Shown here one piece after another: positions 28,546-37,814 of a stretch of 64,000 bases of DNA. Source of the stretch: Asaia bogorensis (GTDB lineage: Bacteria; Pseudomonadota; Alphaproteobacteria; Acetobacterales; Acetobacteraceae); the NCBI RefSeq assembly GCF_900465345.1, contig NZ_UEGO01000011.1:1-64000 (forward strand), read 5' to 3'. Position numbers and translations under genes: made by a program. Below the pieces are notes generated by a model. That model did not search any database and was not told where the DNA came from. It saw nothing but the letters and a program-made list of their open reading frames with translations. Positions within the stretch are counted from its first letter, which is position 1. The number at the start of each line of letters is the position of its first letter.

Positions 28546-29984
28546 CAGGAACGGCTTTCATGACGGGGAGAAGCAGACGCGTCCTCTGGTGTCTGGACGG
28601 CTGAAGGGCTGGCGAGGCGTGTGGCGAGATCATAGGTCTGCTGGCGGATTTCCGGAATGGCGATGGATTCGAACAGTGTTCCCAGTCGGGCGGGTCCCAG
28701 CGTGTAGAGGGCATGAGGACTTTCGCCATTGGCGTTGATCAGCCTGCCATCATTGCCCGTCTCCAGCCCGGCGCCCCGGTTGCCTTGCGAGGCGAGCCCC
28801 GAGGCAAATAACTGCTCAAGCAAGGCCGATCCGACACGTGTGTAGTCGAGATCGGGCCCCGTGCAGTTCAGCACATGGTCAGCGCGAAAGCGCGTCTGGC
28901 CCCCGGCATGGCTGGCTGTCACGATCAGGCCTTCAGGCTGCGCCTCGATATGCGTGACACGGCCGGCGTGAAGTTCAAGCGTGCCCTCCTGCAGGGCATC
29001 GTGCAGGAAAGCGGCGATCTGTGGCGCGATGCGGTGACGCGCTACATCCCATCGACGCCTGAGATGACGATTGAATCGCGCCTGTTCTGTCTGCGAAAGC
29101 GCCGCCCATAAGGTATTGGTGATGGGACGCAGGCTGTCGATCGCACTGCGCCAGTCCAGTCCCTGCCTCAGCGCTGCATGAAACTCACGGACATACCGGC
29201 TGAGACGGGCGCCTGTCTGATCGGCGCCTTTTTCGACGCTGATAACAGGCGCGACGGATTTCTGGCCGGGTTTATGAGACTTCGGCAGGCTTGCATGGCC
29301 TGACAGGAGATGGATCGTTCCAGCATGTCCGGCGAGGCGCGCCTTCATGACCATGTCGATGGCGGTGAGGCCACTACCGATCATCAGTAATGTTGCCTCA
29401 GGGGCAAACGGGGTGAGGCGGCCCTTCGTGGCCATATCTTCGGCAGCGGCAGTGCGGTAACCAGCTCCGCTATCCCAGACATTATGATGATAACGCGGGT
29501 CGCGCATGACTTCAGGGGGTGCGCCACGCAGCATGGCAGGCGGGAAATTGCCAAGGGCCAGAACGACCTGCTGCGCCATGACGATTTCTCCGGAGGCCAG
29601 AACAAGCCTGAAACCCCTGGCGACAGCATGGCACGCCACCACCTTGCCCCGCACGGAGACGACGCCGCTTTCGTCAAACAGGTGCTGGAGGTAGAGGCCG
29701 TAAATCGCGCGGGGGATGAAGGCATCGGGTGCGATGCCCGGATCAATGTGTCGGTGTAGCCACTGCACGAAATGATCCGGCTCGTCCGCCAGTCCGCTCA
29801 TGCCGCAGGCAGGAACGTTGAGCAAGTGGCCGATGCACCGCGTGCCATAGGCCACCCCGAGAGAAGGGTTGGCACTGGGATCGATGATCAGACAATTCCG
29901 TCCGTGCCGTCTTTTCAGCACATGCGCAAGCAGGGTTGCGCTGGCTCCCCCGCCGATGATGACAATCTCATATGGCCTGTCCAT
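28545..29984 (-). CDS. FAD/NAD(P)-binding protein (YdhS-like)
   Basis: 479 residues. The Rossmann motif VIIGGGASATLLAHVL binds FAD at the N-terminus; NPSLGVAYGTR, HLLNVPACGMSG and the second dinucleotide motif LMIGSGLTAIDMVMKA fit the YdhS-like FAD_NAD(P)-binding family. Its chemistry is not established; related proteins have been suggested to be N-hydroxylating monooxygenase-like. The start at 29984 is chosen because GAGGGAG lies about ten bases upstream; the frame is open as a TTG to 30041, which would run into the operator-like repeat. First gene of the FAD-DUF202-LysR unit. Confidence 0.82.
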   Translation of the reverse strand: MDRPYEIVIIGGGASATLLAHVLKRRHGRNCLIIDPSANPSLGVAYGTRCIGHLLNVPACGMSGLADEPDHFVQWLHRHIDPGIAPDAFIPRAIYGLYLQHLFDESGVVSVRGKVVACHAVARGFRLVLASGEIVMAQQVVLALGNFPPAMLRGAPPEVMRDPRYHHNVWDSGAGYRTAAAEDMATKGRLTPFAPEATLLMIGSGLTAIDMVMKARLAGHAGTIHLLSGHASLPKSHKPGQKSVAPVISVEKGADQTGARLSRYVREFHAALRQGLDWRSAIDSLRPITNTLWAALSQTEQARFNRHLRRRWDVARHRIAPQIAAFLHDALQEGTLELHAGRVTHIEAQPEGLIVTASHAGGQTRFRADHVLNCTGPDLDYTRVGSALLEQLFASGLASQGNRGAGLETGNDGRLINANGESPHALYTLGPARLGTLFESIAIPEIRQQTYDLATRLASPSAVQTPEDASASPRHESRS

Positions 29985-30028
29985 GATTTCGTACTCCCTC
30001 GCGTCTCGTGGAGTATCAGGGGCACAGG

Positions 30029-30068
30029 TCAATCGATCCAATTGATATTATGGATCGAACCAATCGAT
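30029..30068. promoter_or_regulatory. Operator-like repeats upstream of the FAD-DUF202-LysR unit
   Basis: TCGATCCA (30033-30040) and TGGATCGA (30051-30058) form a perfect dyad with a 10-bp spacer. AATCGAT occurs at 30031-30037 and again at 30062-30068, 31 bp apart. The cluster lies 49-84 bp before the FAD gene start and could bind the LysR protein of the same unit. Confidence 0.55.
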
Positions 30069-30277
30069 TTTCATGAACAACAGGCATTCATCTGCTCCGG
30101 TGAGGTGCAGGCGTCGTATTCCGGCGGCTCCCGCTTCGGAGCCGAGCGACCGCTCGGGAAATATGGTCGTAGCCTCGGGAAAACTCCGCAGGAAATGGTG
30201 CCTGAGCCTCAAAACTGTTGTGCGACTCCGGGTGAGAACTTGAAGATCGCCTCTCTGGCTTTTCGGGAAGGTTCGGG

Positions 30278-30670
30278 ATGATCCAAGACCGTGTGCGGAT
30301 AATGATAGTTATTGCCTGCGCGGCTGCCTCACTGCCTTGTCCGGCCCGTGCAAAAGGGTTCTCAACTGTCCTGCCGCTTCAGTTCGATATGCCTGCCAGC
30401 AAGATGGTTCCGCCCTCAAATGGCCCTTTGGCGGGATCGGGACACTGGGAGCCCGCACCAGTGCCTCGCCCGATGGCGGCGCCGCCTTTACGGCGCACCA
30501 CGATTGGCAGGATCGTGGATTTTGGGCGGCAGTTTCTTCCTGTGGGGGATGGAGCACCGGGGCACGATCCGACAACAGGAACACCAATCGGAGCGTTTGG
30601 ACCGGCCTATCAGGATGCCAGTCTGGTCGGCCACGGACGCGCCCCGCCGGGCGAGACGATAGGGCACTAA
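30278..30670 (+). CDS. Small putative secreted protein
   Basis: 130 residues. The N-terminus is a plausible cleavable signal peptide (MIVIACAAASLPCPARA/KG). The mature part is Pro/Gly rich (LPLQFDMPASKMVPPSNGPLAG, RIVDFGRQFLPVGDGAPG) and of low complexity. GGAAGG lies about nine bases before the start. No homologous family was recognised. Two overlapping frames on both strands are similar in length, so the coding call rests on the signal peptide. Confidence 0.45.
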   Translation: MIQDRVRIMIVIACAAASLPCPARAKGFSTVLPLQFDMPASKMVPPSNGPLAGSGHWEPAPVPRPMAAPPLRRTTIGRIVDFGRQFLPVGDGAPGHDPTTGTPIGAFGPAYQDASLVGHGRAPPGETIGH

Positions 30671-31083
30671 TCGGAAGCCTGACGCGGGCCGCTTCTTCGT
30701 GCGGTCAGTACGCATCATGGTCAGAGCGTAGGCGCGAGGAACCCTGCGTGACTCTTTTGGGGGGCTGGGGAGTTTGAGGCGCCATCGTCCATAAGCCGGA
30801 ACCGGGAACATGAGGGAGCATTTCCGCGGAGTCACGGCGCAAGTCGTTTGCAGGGCCTTGATATCAGCCGATACCCGCGACGATGCATTCTCCAAGCCCA
30901 GATGGGCGCTTTTGTCTGATAAGAAGATAGACTGTGGCTGACAAAACCTCCGGGAACAGCTTGCGACTGCATTATCCGCAGGATGGCTATGCAGCAAGCA
31001 TTGTCGGCGGTGCTGCCTCGGCGGAGGCAGGAGCCTCCTGTCTCCAGCGCCTCAGATGCTGGAGACAGGGGCAGGCGTCGATA
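30671..31083. other. 413-bp spacer with a terminator-like hairpin near glyS
   Basis: No gene supported; the frames across it do not look protein-like. Near its right end, CCTGTCTCCAGC (31037-31048) and GCTGGAGACAGG (31058-31069) form a perfect 12-bp stem with a 9-base loop, 15 bp past the glyS stop on the minus strand. No U tract follows. It probably protects or ends the glyQS transcript. Confidence 0.55.
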
Positions 31084-33153
31084 TCAGCCTTCGATCTGGC
31101 CGAACTCGGCAATCTCGGTCAGTGTCTCACCAATCTGGGCCAGAAGGCGCAGGCGGTTGAGGCGTCGTGCAGGCTCGGGATCATTGACCGTTACCTCGGC
31201 AAAGAACTGATCGAGGCTCGGGCGCAGCCCTGCTGCCACACGCATGGCATCGGCAAAGCGCTCTGCCACCAAGGCATCGTGGATATCCTTGCGGGCGGCC
31301 GCGAGAGCGTGGCCCAGAGCGCGCTCCTCATCCTGCACATAGAGTGCCGCATCGGGTTCACCCTGATGCGGGCCGTCCTTGCGGTTCTCAATACGCAGGA
31401 TATTGGCGGCGCGCTTGCTGGCCGCCAGCAGGTTGCGTCCGTCATCCGTGTCCACCATCTCGGCCAGTGCCGAGGTGCGGGCCAGAAGGCGTACGAGGTC
31501 GCCATCCAGTCCACCTGCCAGTGTGGCGGCTAGCACATCGTGACGCTCGCCCTCGGTGCGGAGCTGCACGCGCAGGCGCTCGGCCAGGAAGCCGGGCAGG
31601 GCGGCAAGCTCGCCGCCTTCGCGCAGGCCTTCGGGCAGGTTCTGCGCAGCCTGTGCGATCAGGGCTGTCAGATCGAGGCGCAACTGGTTGTCACGGATGA
31701 TGCGGATGATCCCTAGCGCCGCGCGACGCAGCGCATAGGGGTCGCCGGAGCCGCTTGGCGTCTCGCCCATGGCGAAAAAGGCCGTCAGCAGATCCAGACG
31801 GTCTGCCAGAGCCACGGCGACCGAGACAGGCGCGCGCGGCGTGTCGTCATTCAGGCCGCGCGGCATGTAATGCTCTGCCACCGCATCCGCAACCGCATCG
31901 CCTTCGTGGTCATGATGGGCGTAATAGCCACCCATGATGCCCTGAAGTTCGGGGAACTCGCCGACCATGCCGGTGGTCAGATCGGCCTTCGCCAGCAGGG
32001 CGGCCCGTTTTGCGTGGTTCTGTGCGGCGTCATCCAGCCCCATCGCCTGTGCCACGATACCGGCCAGCGTCACGATGCGCTGGACGCGCGCGCCCTGACT
32101 GCCAAGGCGGGCATGGAAGGTCACGGCATCGAGCGCCGCAACACGATCGGCCAGCGTCGTCTTGCGGTCGAGATCCCAGAAATGGCGGGCATCGGCAAAG
32201 CGTGCCCGCAGCACGCGCTCGTTGCCTGCAATGGTCAGGGCGCCACCATCGCCAAAGTCCATATTCGCGATGAATGCGAAATGCGGTGCTGCCTTGCCGT
32301 CTGCCGTGCGCAGCGCAAAATAGCGCTGGTTGATGCGCATCGAGACCTGCATCACTTCAGGCGGGAGATCCATATAGGCATCGTCGATACGCCCAAGCAG
32401 GGCAACGGGCCATTCAGCCAGACCCGAAACTTCCTCGACCAGCTTGTCATCCTGCACAAGGGTCAGGCCGGCCCTCTCGGCCTGAGCCTGCAACCCGTCG
32501 CGAATGATCGACAGGCGTTGCGCCGGGTCGAGCACGACCTTGCGGGCAAACAGCTCGCTCCTGAGCTGCTCGAAGGACGTCACCTCGAACGCTTCCGGTG
32601 CCATGAAGCGATGGCCTTCGGTCTGCGTACCGGCCACGAGCCCGTGGGCATCATCGGCGTCGGTAGCGAGGCTGAAAGGCACCAGCTTGCCGTCAAGCAG
32701 GCAGATCACGCGGCGCAAGGGGCGTACCCAGGTGAAAGAGCTGCCCTGTCCCCAGCGCATTGATTTGGGCCAGGGAAAGCGCCAGAGCAGGCCGGGAACG
32801 GTCGCAGCAATCTGCTGGGAAGCGGTGATGGCTGGCAGCGTGCGATTAAGCACCCAGAAACCGTTTTCGAGCACGAGCGCATCGCGCTCGGCACCGTGCT
32901 TGCGCAGAAAACCGGCAAGCGCCTGTTCGGGCGCGCTCTCGCGCGGGCCGCGCTCGGACTGCGTCGTTTCAGCAATCTGATCGTTGATCTGTAGCGAGAC
33001 GCCGATACGGCGCGCGCCCCAGAAAGCTGTGACGTTTACGGGTGACAGGGGCGAGAGGGCCTCACTGACCAGACGGGCCAGATCCTGCCCCGCCGTTTCC
33101 TGCATCCGGGCGGGAATTTCCTCGCAATCGAGAACGAGAAGGAATTCGGCCAT
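31084..33153 (-). CDS. glyS: Glycine-tRNA ligase beta subunit
   Basis: 689 residues, the usual length. It pairs with GlyQ in the alpha2-beta2 bacterial glycyl-tRNA synthetase. N-terminus [17 protein letters not shown] is diagnostic; later segments FTWVRPLRRVICLLDG, VMQVSMRINQRYFAL, and ELQGIMGGYYAHHDHEGDAVADAVAEHYMPRG are typical. The C-terminus holds the DALR-type tRNA-binding region. Its ATG shares one base with the glyQ stop (TAATG) and follows GAGGAG. Confidence 0.97.
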   Translation of the reverse strand: MAEFLLVLDCEEIPARMQETAGQDLARLVSEALSPLSPVNVTAFWGARRIGVSLQINDQIAETTQSERGPRESAPEQALAGFLRKHGAERDALVLENGFWVLNRTLPAITASQQIAATVPGLLWRFPWPKSMRWGQGSSFTWVRPLRRVICLLDGKLVPFSLATDADDAHGLVAGTQTEGHRFMAPEAFEVTSFEQLRSELFARKVVLDPAQRLSIIRDGLQAQAERAGLTLVQDDKLVEEVSGLAEWPVALLGRIDDAYMDLPPEVMQVSMRINQRYFALRTADGKAAPHFAFIANMDFGDGGALTIAGNERVLRARFADARHFWDLDRKTTLADRVAALDAVTFHARLGSQGARVQRIVTLAGIVAQAMGLDDAAQNHAKRAALLAKADLTTGMVGEFPELQGIMGGYYAHHDHEGDAVADAVAEHYMPRGLNDDTPRAPVSVAVALADRLDLLTAFFAMGETPSGSGDPYALRRAALGIIRIIRDNQLRLDLTALIAQAAQNLPEGLREGGELAALPGFLAERLRVQLRTEGERHDVLAATLAGGLDGDLVRLLARTSALAEMVDTDDGRNLLAASKRAANILRIENRKDGPHQGEPDAALYVQDEERALGHALAAARKDIHDALVAERFADAMRVAAGLRPSLDQFFAEVTVNDPEPARRLNRLRLLAQIGETLTEIAEFGQIEG

Positions 33154-34040
33154 TATTTCGACTCCTCGTCGCCAGCAAGCCAGGTTTCGCAGCACAGCTT
33201 CGCAAGATTGCGCACGCGACCGATGTAAGAGGCACGCTCCGAGACCGAGATCACACCGCGTGAGTCGAGCAGGTTGAACAGATGGCTGGCCTTGACGCAC
33301 TGGTCATAGGCTGGCTGGGCGACACCGGCTTCGGCCAGCCGGACAGACTCCGCCTCGGCATCACGGAAGTGACGCATGAGCATTTCGGTATCGGCCAGCT
33401 CGAAATTGTGACGCGAGTAATCCTGCTCGGCGCGCAGGAAGACATCGCCGTATTTCAGGCCCTGACCGTTGAAGTCGAGGTCATAGACGTTCTCGACGCC
33501 CTGCACATACATGGCCAGACGCTCGAGCCCGTAGGTCAGCTCGGTTGAGGGTACGACGGTCGGGATGCCGCCAACCTGCTGGAAATAGGTGAACTGAGTG
33601 ACTTCCATGCCATCGCACCAGACTTCCCAGCCCAGACCCCAGGCGCCGATGGTCGGGTTTTCCCAGTCATCTTCCACAAAGCGGATATCGTGCTTTTCCG
33701 GGTCGATCCCGATGGCGCGGTAGCTGTCGAGCAGCAGGCGCTGGCTGTCCTCGGGTGTTGGCTTGAGCAGCACCTGATACTGGTAATAATGCTGAAGACG
33801 GTTCGGGTTTTCGCCATAGCGGCCATCTGAGGGACGGCGGCAGGGCTGCACATAGGCGGCCTTCCACGGCTTGCGCCCCAATGCCCGCAAGGTGGTGTGC
33901 GGCGAGAGCGTGCCCGCGCCAAGCTCTGTGTCATAGGGCTGGAGCAGGGCGCAGCCCTGTGCCGACCAGAACTGATGCAGGCGCAGGATCAGATCCTGAA
34001 AGGAAAGGGGGCGTCCGCCGTTTTCGGGCAAGGGGGTCAA
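33153..34040 (-). CDS. glyQ: Glycine-tRNA ligase alpha subunit
   Basis: 295 residues, full length. The alpha subunit carries the class II catalytic core: [88 protein letters not shown], and [19 protein letters not shown]. First gene of glyQS. The spacer to the divergent DUF2076 gene is about 175 bp. Confidence 0.97.
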   Translation of the reverse strand: MTPLPENGGRPLSFQDLILRLHQFWSAQGCALLQPYDTELGAGTLSPHTTLRALGRKPWKAAYVQPCRRPSDGRYGENPNRLQHYYQYQVLLKPTPEDSQRLLLDSYRAIGIDPEKHDIRFVEDDWENPTIGAWGLGWEVWCDGMEVTQFTYFQQVGGIPTVVPSTELTYGLERLAMYVQGVENVYDLDFNGQGLKYGDVFLRAEQDYSRHNFELADTEMLMRHFRDAEAESVRLAEAGVAQPAYDQCVKASHLFNLLDSRGVISVSERASYIGRVRNLAKLCCETWLAGDEESK

Positions 34041-34214
34041 GGATCGAGGCTCCGGTCTTGTTCACTTGCCCTGTTCTACCCCGACAGCCCAAACAAGCCA
34101 ATCTCAGGTGCCACACTCAATAGGCCTGGCCTTTGCGCCGGGCTCTTGCAACTCTTTCCGACCCAAACCACATTATATGCCGTTATCATTTTGACCGGAT
34201 GGAGAGTCATCCCC

Positions 34215-35003
34215 ATGAACCAGCAAGAGCGTGATCTTATTTCGCAGTTCGTTGCCCGCGTCGGCGGAGCGCCGAATAGCGGGTTTGGCGGCTCTCAGGC
34301 CCCGGCCAATCTGCCTCCGGTCGATCCCGAGGCGGATCGCTGGATTGCGGATAACTTCCAGAAATATCCTGAAGCCCGCTACCGCGTGACCCAGATGGCT
34401 GTGGTGCAGGAAGTGGCGCTGGCCGAAGCGCAGAACCGTATCCGCCAGCTCGAATTCCAGTTGCAGCAGGCGCAGTCCCAGCTGCAACAGGCACAGCAGC
34501 AGCGCCCGCAGGGCGGTGGTGGTTTGTTTGGTGGTCTGTTTGGCGGCGGTAATCGCCAGCAGTCATCGGCACCGCCTCCGGGCTGGGGTGGTCAGCCCCA
34601 GCAAAGCTACGGTCAGCAGGGTTATGGCCAGCAAGGCTACGCTCCGCCGCCGCAGGCCAATCTGCCTCCGGGTTACTCGACCGGCATGTTCCAGCAGCGC
34701 GGCACGGGCTTTCTCGGTTCGGCGCTCACCACGGCCACCGGTGTGGCGGGCGGTATGCTGGCTGCCAATGCCATTGAAAGCCTGTTTTCAGGACATCATG
34801 GCGCCGATGCTGCAGGGGGTTTTGGTGGTGGTGAAACCATCATCAACAACAATTACGGCGGTGCGGGCAACGATCCCTTTGCCGGGGGCGGTCAGGACGC
34901 CGGGCAGAATTACGATGCCAATGACTGGGGCAATAATGGCGGCGATAGCGGCGGAGACTGGGGTGGTGACAGCGGCGGCGGCTGGGGCGACGATTCCTTC
35001 TGA
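34215..35003 (+). CDS. DUF2076 domain protein
   Basis: 262 residues from ATG 34215, where the family N-terminus MNQQERDLISQFVARV begins. The DUF2076 helical region covers about residues 1-100 and ends in a Gln-rich coiled coil (IRQLEFQLQQAQSQLQQAQQQ). Then come a Gly/Gln/Pro-rich linker, a hydrophobic Gly/Ala segment (about 165-185) and an Asp/Gly/Trp-rich tail (DWGGDSGGGWGDDSF). Proposed periplasmic or membrane-associated in other bacteria; function unknown. An intrinsic terminator follows at 35097. Confidence 0.85.
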   Translation: MNQQERDLISQFVARVGGAPNSGFGGSQAPANLPPVDPEADRWIADNFQKYPEARYRVTQMAVVQEVALAEAQNRIRQLEFQLQQAQSQLQQAQQQRPQGGGGLFGGLFGGGNRQQSSAPPPGWGGQPQQSYGQQGYGQQGYAPPPQANLPPGYSTGMFQQRGTGFLGSALTTATGVAGGMLAANAIESLFSGHHGADAAGGFGGGETIINNNYGGAGNDPFAGGGQDAGQNYDANDWGNNGGDSGGDWGGDSGGGWGDDSF

Positions 35004-35096
35004 GCCCGTCATCATGGCCTGATCCGAGCTGATTTTTGTAATGTGCGGCCTCAGTGCCATTCAGACAGAAGCCTCAGGCCCACGACTGATTTCTGG

Positions 35097-35126
35097 AAAA
35101 CCCGGCCCTCACGCCGGGTTTTCTTT
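35097..35126 (+). terminator. Intrinsic terminator
   Basis: AAAACCCGGC (35097-35106) and GCCGGGTTTT (35113-35122) make a 10-bp stem with loop CCTCAC, followed by a further T run. It ends the DUF2076 transcript. Confidence 0.9.
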
Positions 35127-35221
35127 TGCCCGCCGACAGACCGTGACAGGGTCGCTCGTCCATGTCCGGCGTCGGGGCATGATTTCTGTCCGTCCCGCTA
35201 TCCGTGAGGAGAAACTCCCTA

Positions 35222-35995
35222 ATGAGCCATCCTGTTTTCCGCCGTATCCTTCTGACCAACGATGATGGCATTGACGCACCCGGTCTGGCGGTCCTCCAGG
35301 ACGTGGCGGCGCAGCTGTCGGATGATGTATGGGTGGTTGCCCCGGCGCGGGATCAGAGTGGAATCTCACATGCACTCAGCCTGCATGACCCGCTGCGTGT
35401 GCATCAGCATGGGCCAAGGCGCTTCGCCGTGACCGGCACGCCGGGCGATTGTGTGGCCGTTGCGGCACGGCATATTCTGGGTGACGCGGCCCCGAGCCTT
35501 GTCCTGTCCGGGGTCAACCGTGGGGCAAATCTGGGCGTCGAGACGGTGTTTTCAGGTACGGTGGGGGCGGCCATGACAGCAATGCTTCTTGGCCTGCCTG
35601 CATTTGCGCTCAGTCAGGCTTTCAGCGACGGCAATAATGTGCCGTGGGAAACAGCCCGAAAACTGGCACCCGATGTCATTGCTGCCTTCGCCCCCCTTGC
35701 GCTGCCGGAGCCCGCCTGCCTGAACATCAATTTTCCTGCCTGTCCGGCCAGCGAGGCAAAGGAGGCCGTGGTGACGACGCAGGGCCGCGGGCTCTTGCGC
35801 GATGTCGAGGTTGTGGCGCGCGAGGATATGCGCCGTGCGGCCTATCACTGGCTGCATCTCAAGCGCGATCATGAGAGTGACGCACCCGGTACGGAAACCC
35901 GTGCCATCGCCGAGAAACATGTGAGCGTGACGCCGCTTTCCTTCGGGCGGACAAACAGGGTGGTTCATGACTGGCTGATGGCACGGCCCCGCTAG
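35222..35995 (+). CDS. surE: 5'/3'-nucleotidase SurE
   Basis: 257 residues. Metal-dependent nucleotidase acting on nucleoside monophosphates, a survival and stress enzyme. The active-site motif RILLTNDDGIDAPGL is at the N-terminus, then VAPARDQSGISHALS, GTPGDCVAVA, LVLSGVNRGANLG, and YSGTVGAA-type VFSGTVGAAMTA. ATG 35222 follows GAGGAG by about nine bases; a GTG at 35204 is in frame. In many alphaproteobacteria surE follows serS; here it is 14 kb away from serS. Confidence 0.95.
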   Translation: MSHPVFRRILLTNDDGIDAPGLAVLQDVAAQLSDDVWVVAPARDQSGISHALSLHDPLRVHQHGPRRFAVTGTPGDCVAVAARHILGDAAPSLVLSGVNRGANLGVETVFSGTVGAAMTAMLLGLPAFALSQAFSDGNNVPWETARKLAPDVIAAFAPLALPEPACLNINFPACPASEAKEAVVTTQGRGLLRDVEVVAREDMRRAAYHWLHLKRDHESDAPGTETRAIAEKHVSVTPLSFGRTNRVVHDWLMARPR

Positions 35996-36163
35996 GCGTC
36001 GAGCGGCCTCCTCTGCTCGGACAGATCGGGGGGGGGCAGGCGAAGGTCTCGCACTGGTCGCTGGCGTATCGCGTCATGACCCGATCCGGGCTCGCTGACG
36101 TCACGCGCTGCTTTCGGGGGATGACGCAAGCCAGGGGCCCCAACCGGATCCGTTTCCCGGCGT

Positions 36164-36199
36164 TGCAATCGGTATCCAACACTGATTCATCCGATTGCA
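36164..36199. promoter_or_regulatory. Inverted repeat before the Rieske-flavoprotein
   Basis: TGCAATCGG (36164-36172) and CCGATTGCA (36191-36199) are perfect 9-bp arms with an 18-bp spacer, ending 11 bp before the start codon. It could be an mRNA hairpin next to the ribosome binding site or a protein-binding site. Confidence 0.5.
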
Positions 36200-36210
36200 C
36201 TGGAAACGAC

Positions 36211-37728
36211 ATGAGCCAAGATCTGCTGGACTGGACCGATGTTATGGCCCTGAATGACCTTCCGGAGGAGGTCATCACGCCCTTTACCATCGGCGACAAG
36301 GCGCTGGTTCTCTATCGCTCAGGCGATCAGATACGGGCATTCGACGGAAAATGCCCGCATAAAGGGGCTCCGATGGAGCAGGGCGTGGCCTGTCGCTCGC
36401 TGCAGGGCGATGTGCAGCTCGTATGCCCCTGGCACAAGGCGAGTTTCTCGGCCGAGAGTGGTCGCCTGATCGAGCCGCCCGCTCTCGATCCGCTCAATCG
36501 CTACCCGGTTGAGGTTCATGATGACCGCGTGCTCGTGGGCAAACAGCCCATGAGCCAGACAGCGCCAGCCCCCATGCGCGAGCACGAATTCGTTGCAATC
36601 ATCGGGGCCGGGGCGGCGGCGATTGCTGCAGCGGTGACCCTGCGCGAGGAAGGCTTTGCCGGACGCGTGGTACTGGTCAGCCCAGAGCCCGACCTGCCCT
36701 ACGACCGCACAGCGCTCAGCAAGATGGTGCTTGGCTCGGGTGAGGAGGGGGCACCTCCTCCGGCTTTGCGCCCGGCAGAATGGTATGACGCGCACAAGAT
36801 CGAGCGGCTGATTGATCGGGCGGTCAAGGTCGATCTCGAAACCCGCCTGATCACGCTGGAGAAGGGCAATCCGTTCACGCCGGATCATATCCTGCTTGCC
36901 TCAGGCTCTCGCGCCCGCAAGCTGGATGTGCCCGGCGCCACGCTGGAAGGGGTGCATGGGCTGCGTTCCGCGCAGGACGCTCAGCAGATTATCGCGGCGG
37001 TGGACAAGAATACGAGTGTTGTCGTGATCGGTTCCGGCTTTATTGGCATGGAGGCGGCGGCGGCCTTGCGCAAGCGTGGGGCTGGCGTGACGGTGGTCTC
37101 GCAAAGCGAATTGCCATTCCAGAAGCAGCTTGGCGACAGCGTGGCAGGTGCCATGCGCAGCCTGCATGAGGAGAAAGGTGTTGCCTTCATCGCCTCGCGC
37201 AAGGTGAAGGCCATTGAGGGGGACAAGGCAGTCAGCGCTGTGACGCTGGATGACGGAAGCACCATCAGCGCCAATCTGGTTCTGGCCGGTATTGGTGCCA
37301 GCCCGGTGCTGGATTATCTGCCTGATTACGCCATTAACAACCAAGGCGGGCTCGATGTGGATGAGTCCATGCGGGTTGCCCCTCATGTCTATGCGGTGGG
37401 CGATATCGCCAGCATGGCGCATGACGGTCAGCGTTACCGCATCGAGCACTGGCGCACCGCGCAGTGTCAGGCGCGTATCGCGGCACGCACCATGCTGGGC
37501 CTGCCTGGCGGGACATTGCCGGTGCCGTGGTTCTGGACGCAGCAATATGACCGCAAGATCGAATATCTCGGCTGGCCCCAGAGCTTCGACAGGGTCGAGA
37601 TCGACGGCGAGGCGGATCGTTTCGATTTCACCGCACGTTATCTGAAGGGTGATAAAATTGTGGGTCTCGCCATGGCGGGACGTCCAAAAGAGATGGCGAA
37701 GGAAGCCGTCACCTTCGACGATGCTTGA
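36211..37728 (+). CDS. Rieske [2Fe-2S]-FAD/NAD(P) oxidoreductase fusion (AIFL/ferredoxin reductase-like)
   Basis: 505 residues. The N-terminal Rieske domain has both cluster pairs, CPH (C48, H50) and CPWH (C72, H75). The C-terminal two thirds form a pyridine nucleotide-disulfide oxidoreductase: FAD loop [41 protein letters not shown], the NAD(P) loop [21 protein letters not shown], and the FAD motif VYAVGDIA, ending in a reductase C-terminal domain. It probably passes electrons from NAD(P)H to an unknown acceptor. Start [11 protein letters not shown] at 36211 after GGAAA. No oxygenase or nitrite genes adjoin. Its stop overlaps nothing; aspS follows. Confidence 0.88.
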   Translation: MSQDLLDWTDVMALNDLPEEVITPFTIGDKALVLYRSGDQIRAFDGKCPHKGAPMEQGVACRSLQGDVQLVCPWHKASFSAESGRLIEPPALDPLNRYPVEVHDDRVLVGKQPMSQTAPAPMREHEFVAIIGAGAAAIAAAVTLREEGFAGRVVLVSPEPDLPYDRTALSKMVLGSGEEGAPPPALRPAEWYDAHKIERLIDRAVKVDLETRLITLEKGNPFTPDHILLASGSRARKLDVPGATLEGVHGLRSAQDAQQIIAAVDKNTSVVVIGSGFIGMEAAAALRKRGAGVTVVSQSELPFQKQLGDSVAGAMRSLHEEKGVAFIASRKVKAIEGDKAVSAVTLDDGSTISANLVLAGIGASPVLDYLPDYAINNQGGLDVDESMRVAPHVYAVGDIASMAHDGQRYRIEHWRTAQCQARIAARTMLGLPGGTLPVPWFWTQQYDRKIEYLGWPQSFDRVEIDGEADRFDFTARYLKGDKIVGLAMAGRPKEMAKEAVTFDDA

Positions 37729-37814
37729 CAGACAAGGGGTGGAGCGGCTTCCTGCGCTTCATTCGCGGGGGGAACACCCCCGCAACCCCGTGGTTACGAA
37801 TCAGGAAGACGCCC

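Noticed and set aside
30488-30997. Minus-strand frame overlapping the small secreted gene
   Set aside because: No signal, domain or binding site; Arg/Ser/Cys-rich composition of a shadow. The plus-strand frame with a signal peptide is preferred, at modest confidence.
36073-36103. Palindromes GTCATGAC and TGACGTCA upstream of the Rieske-flavoprotein
   Set aside because: Short palindromes of different sequence and irregular spacing; the longer 9-bp inverted repeat nearby is the better candidate.
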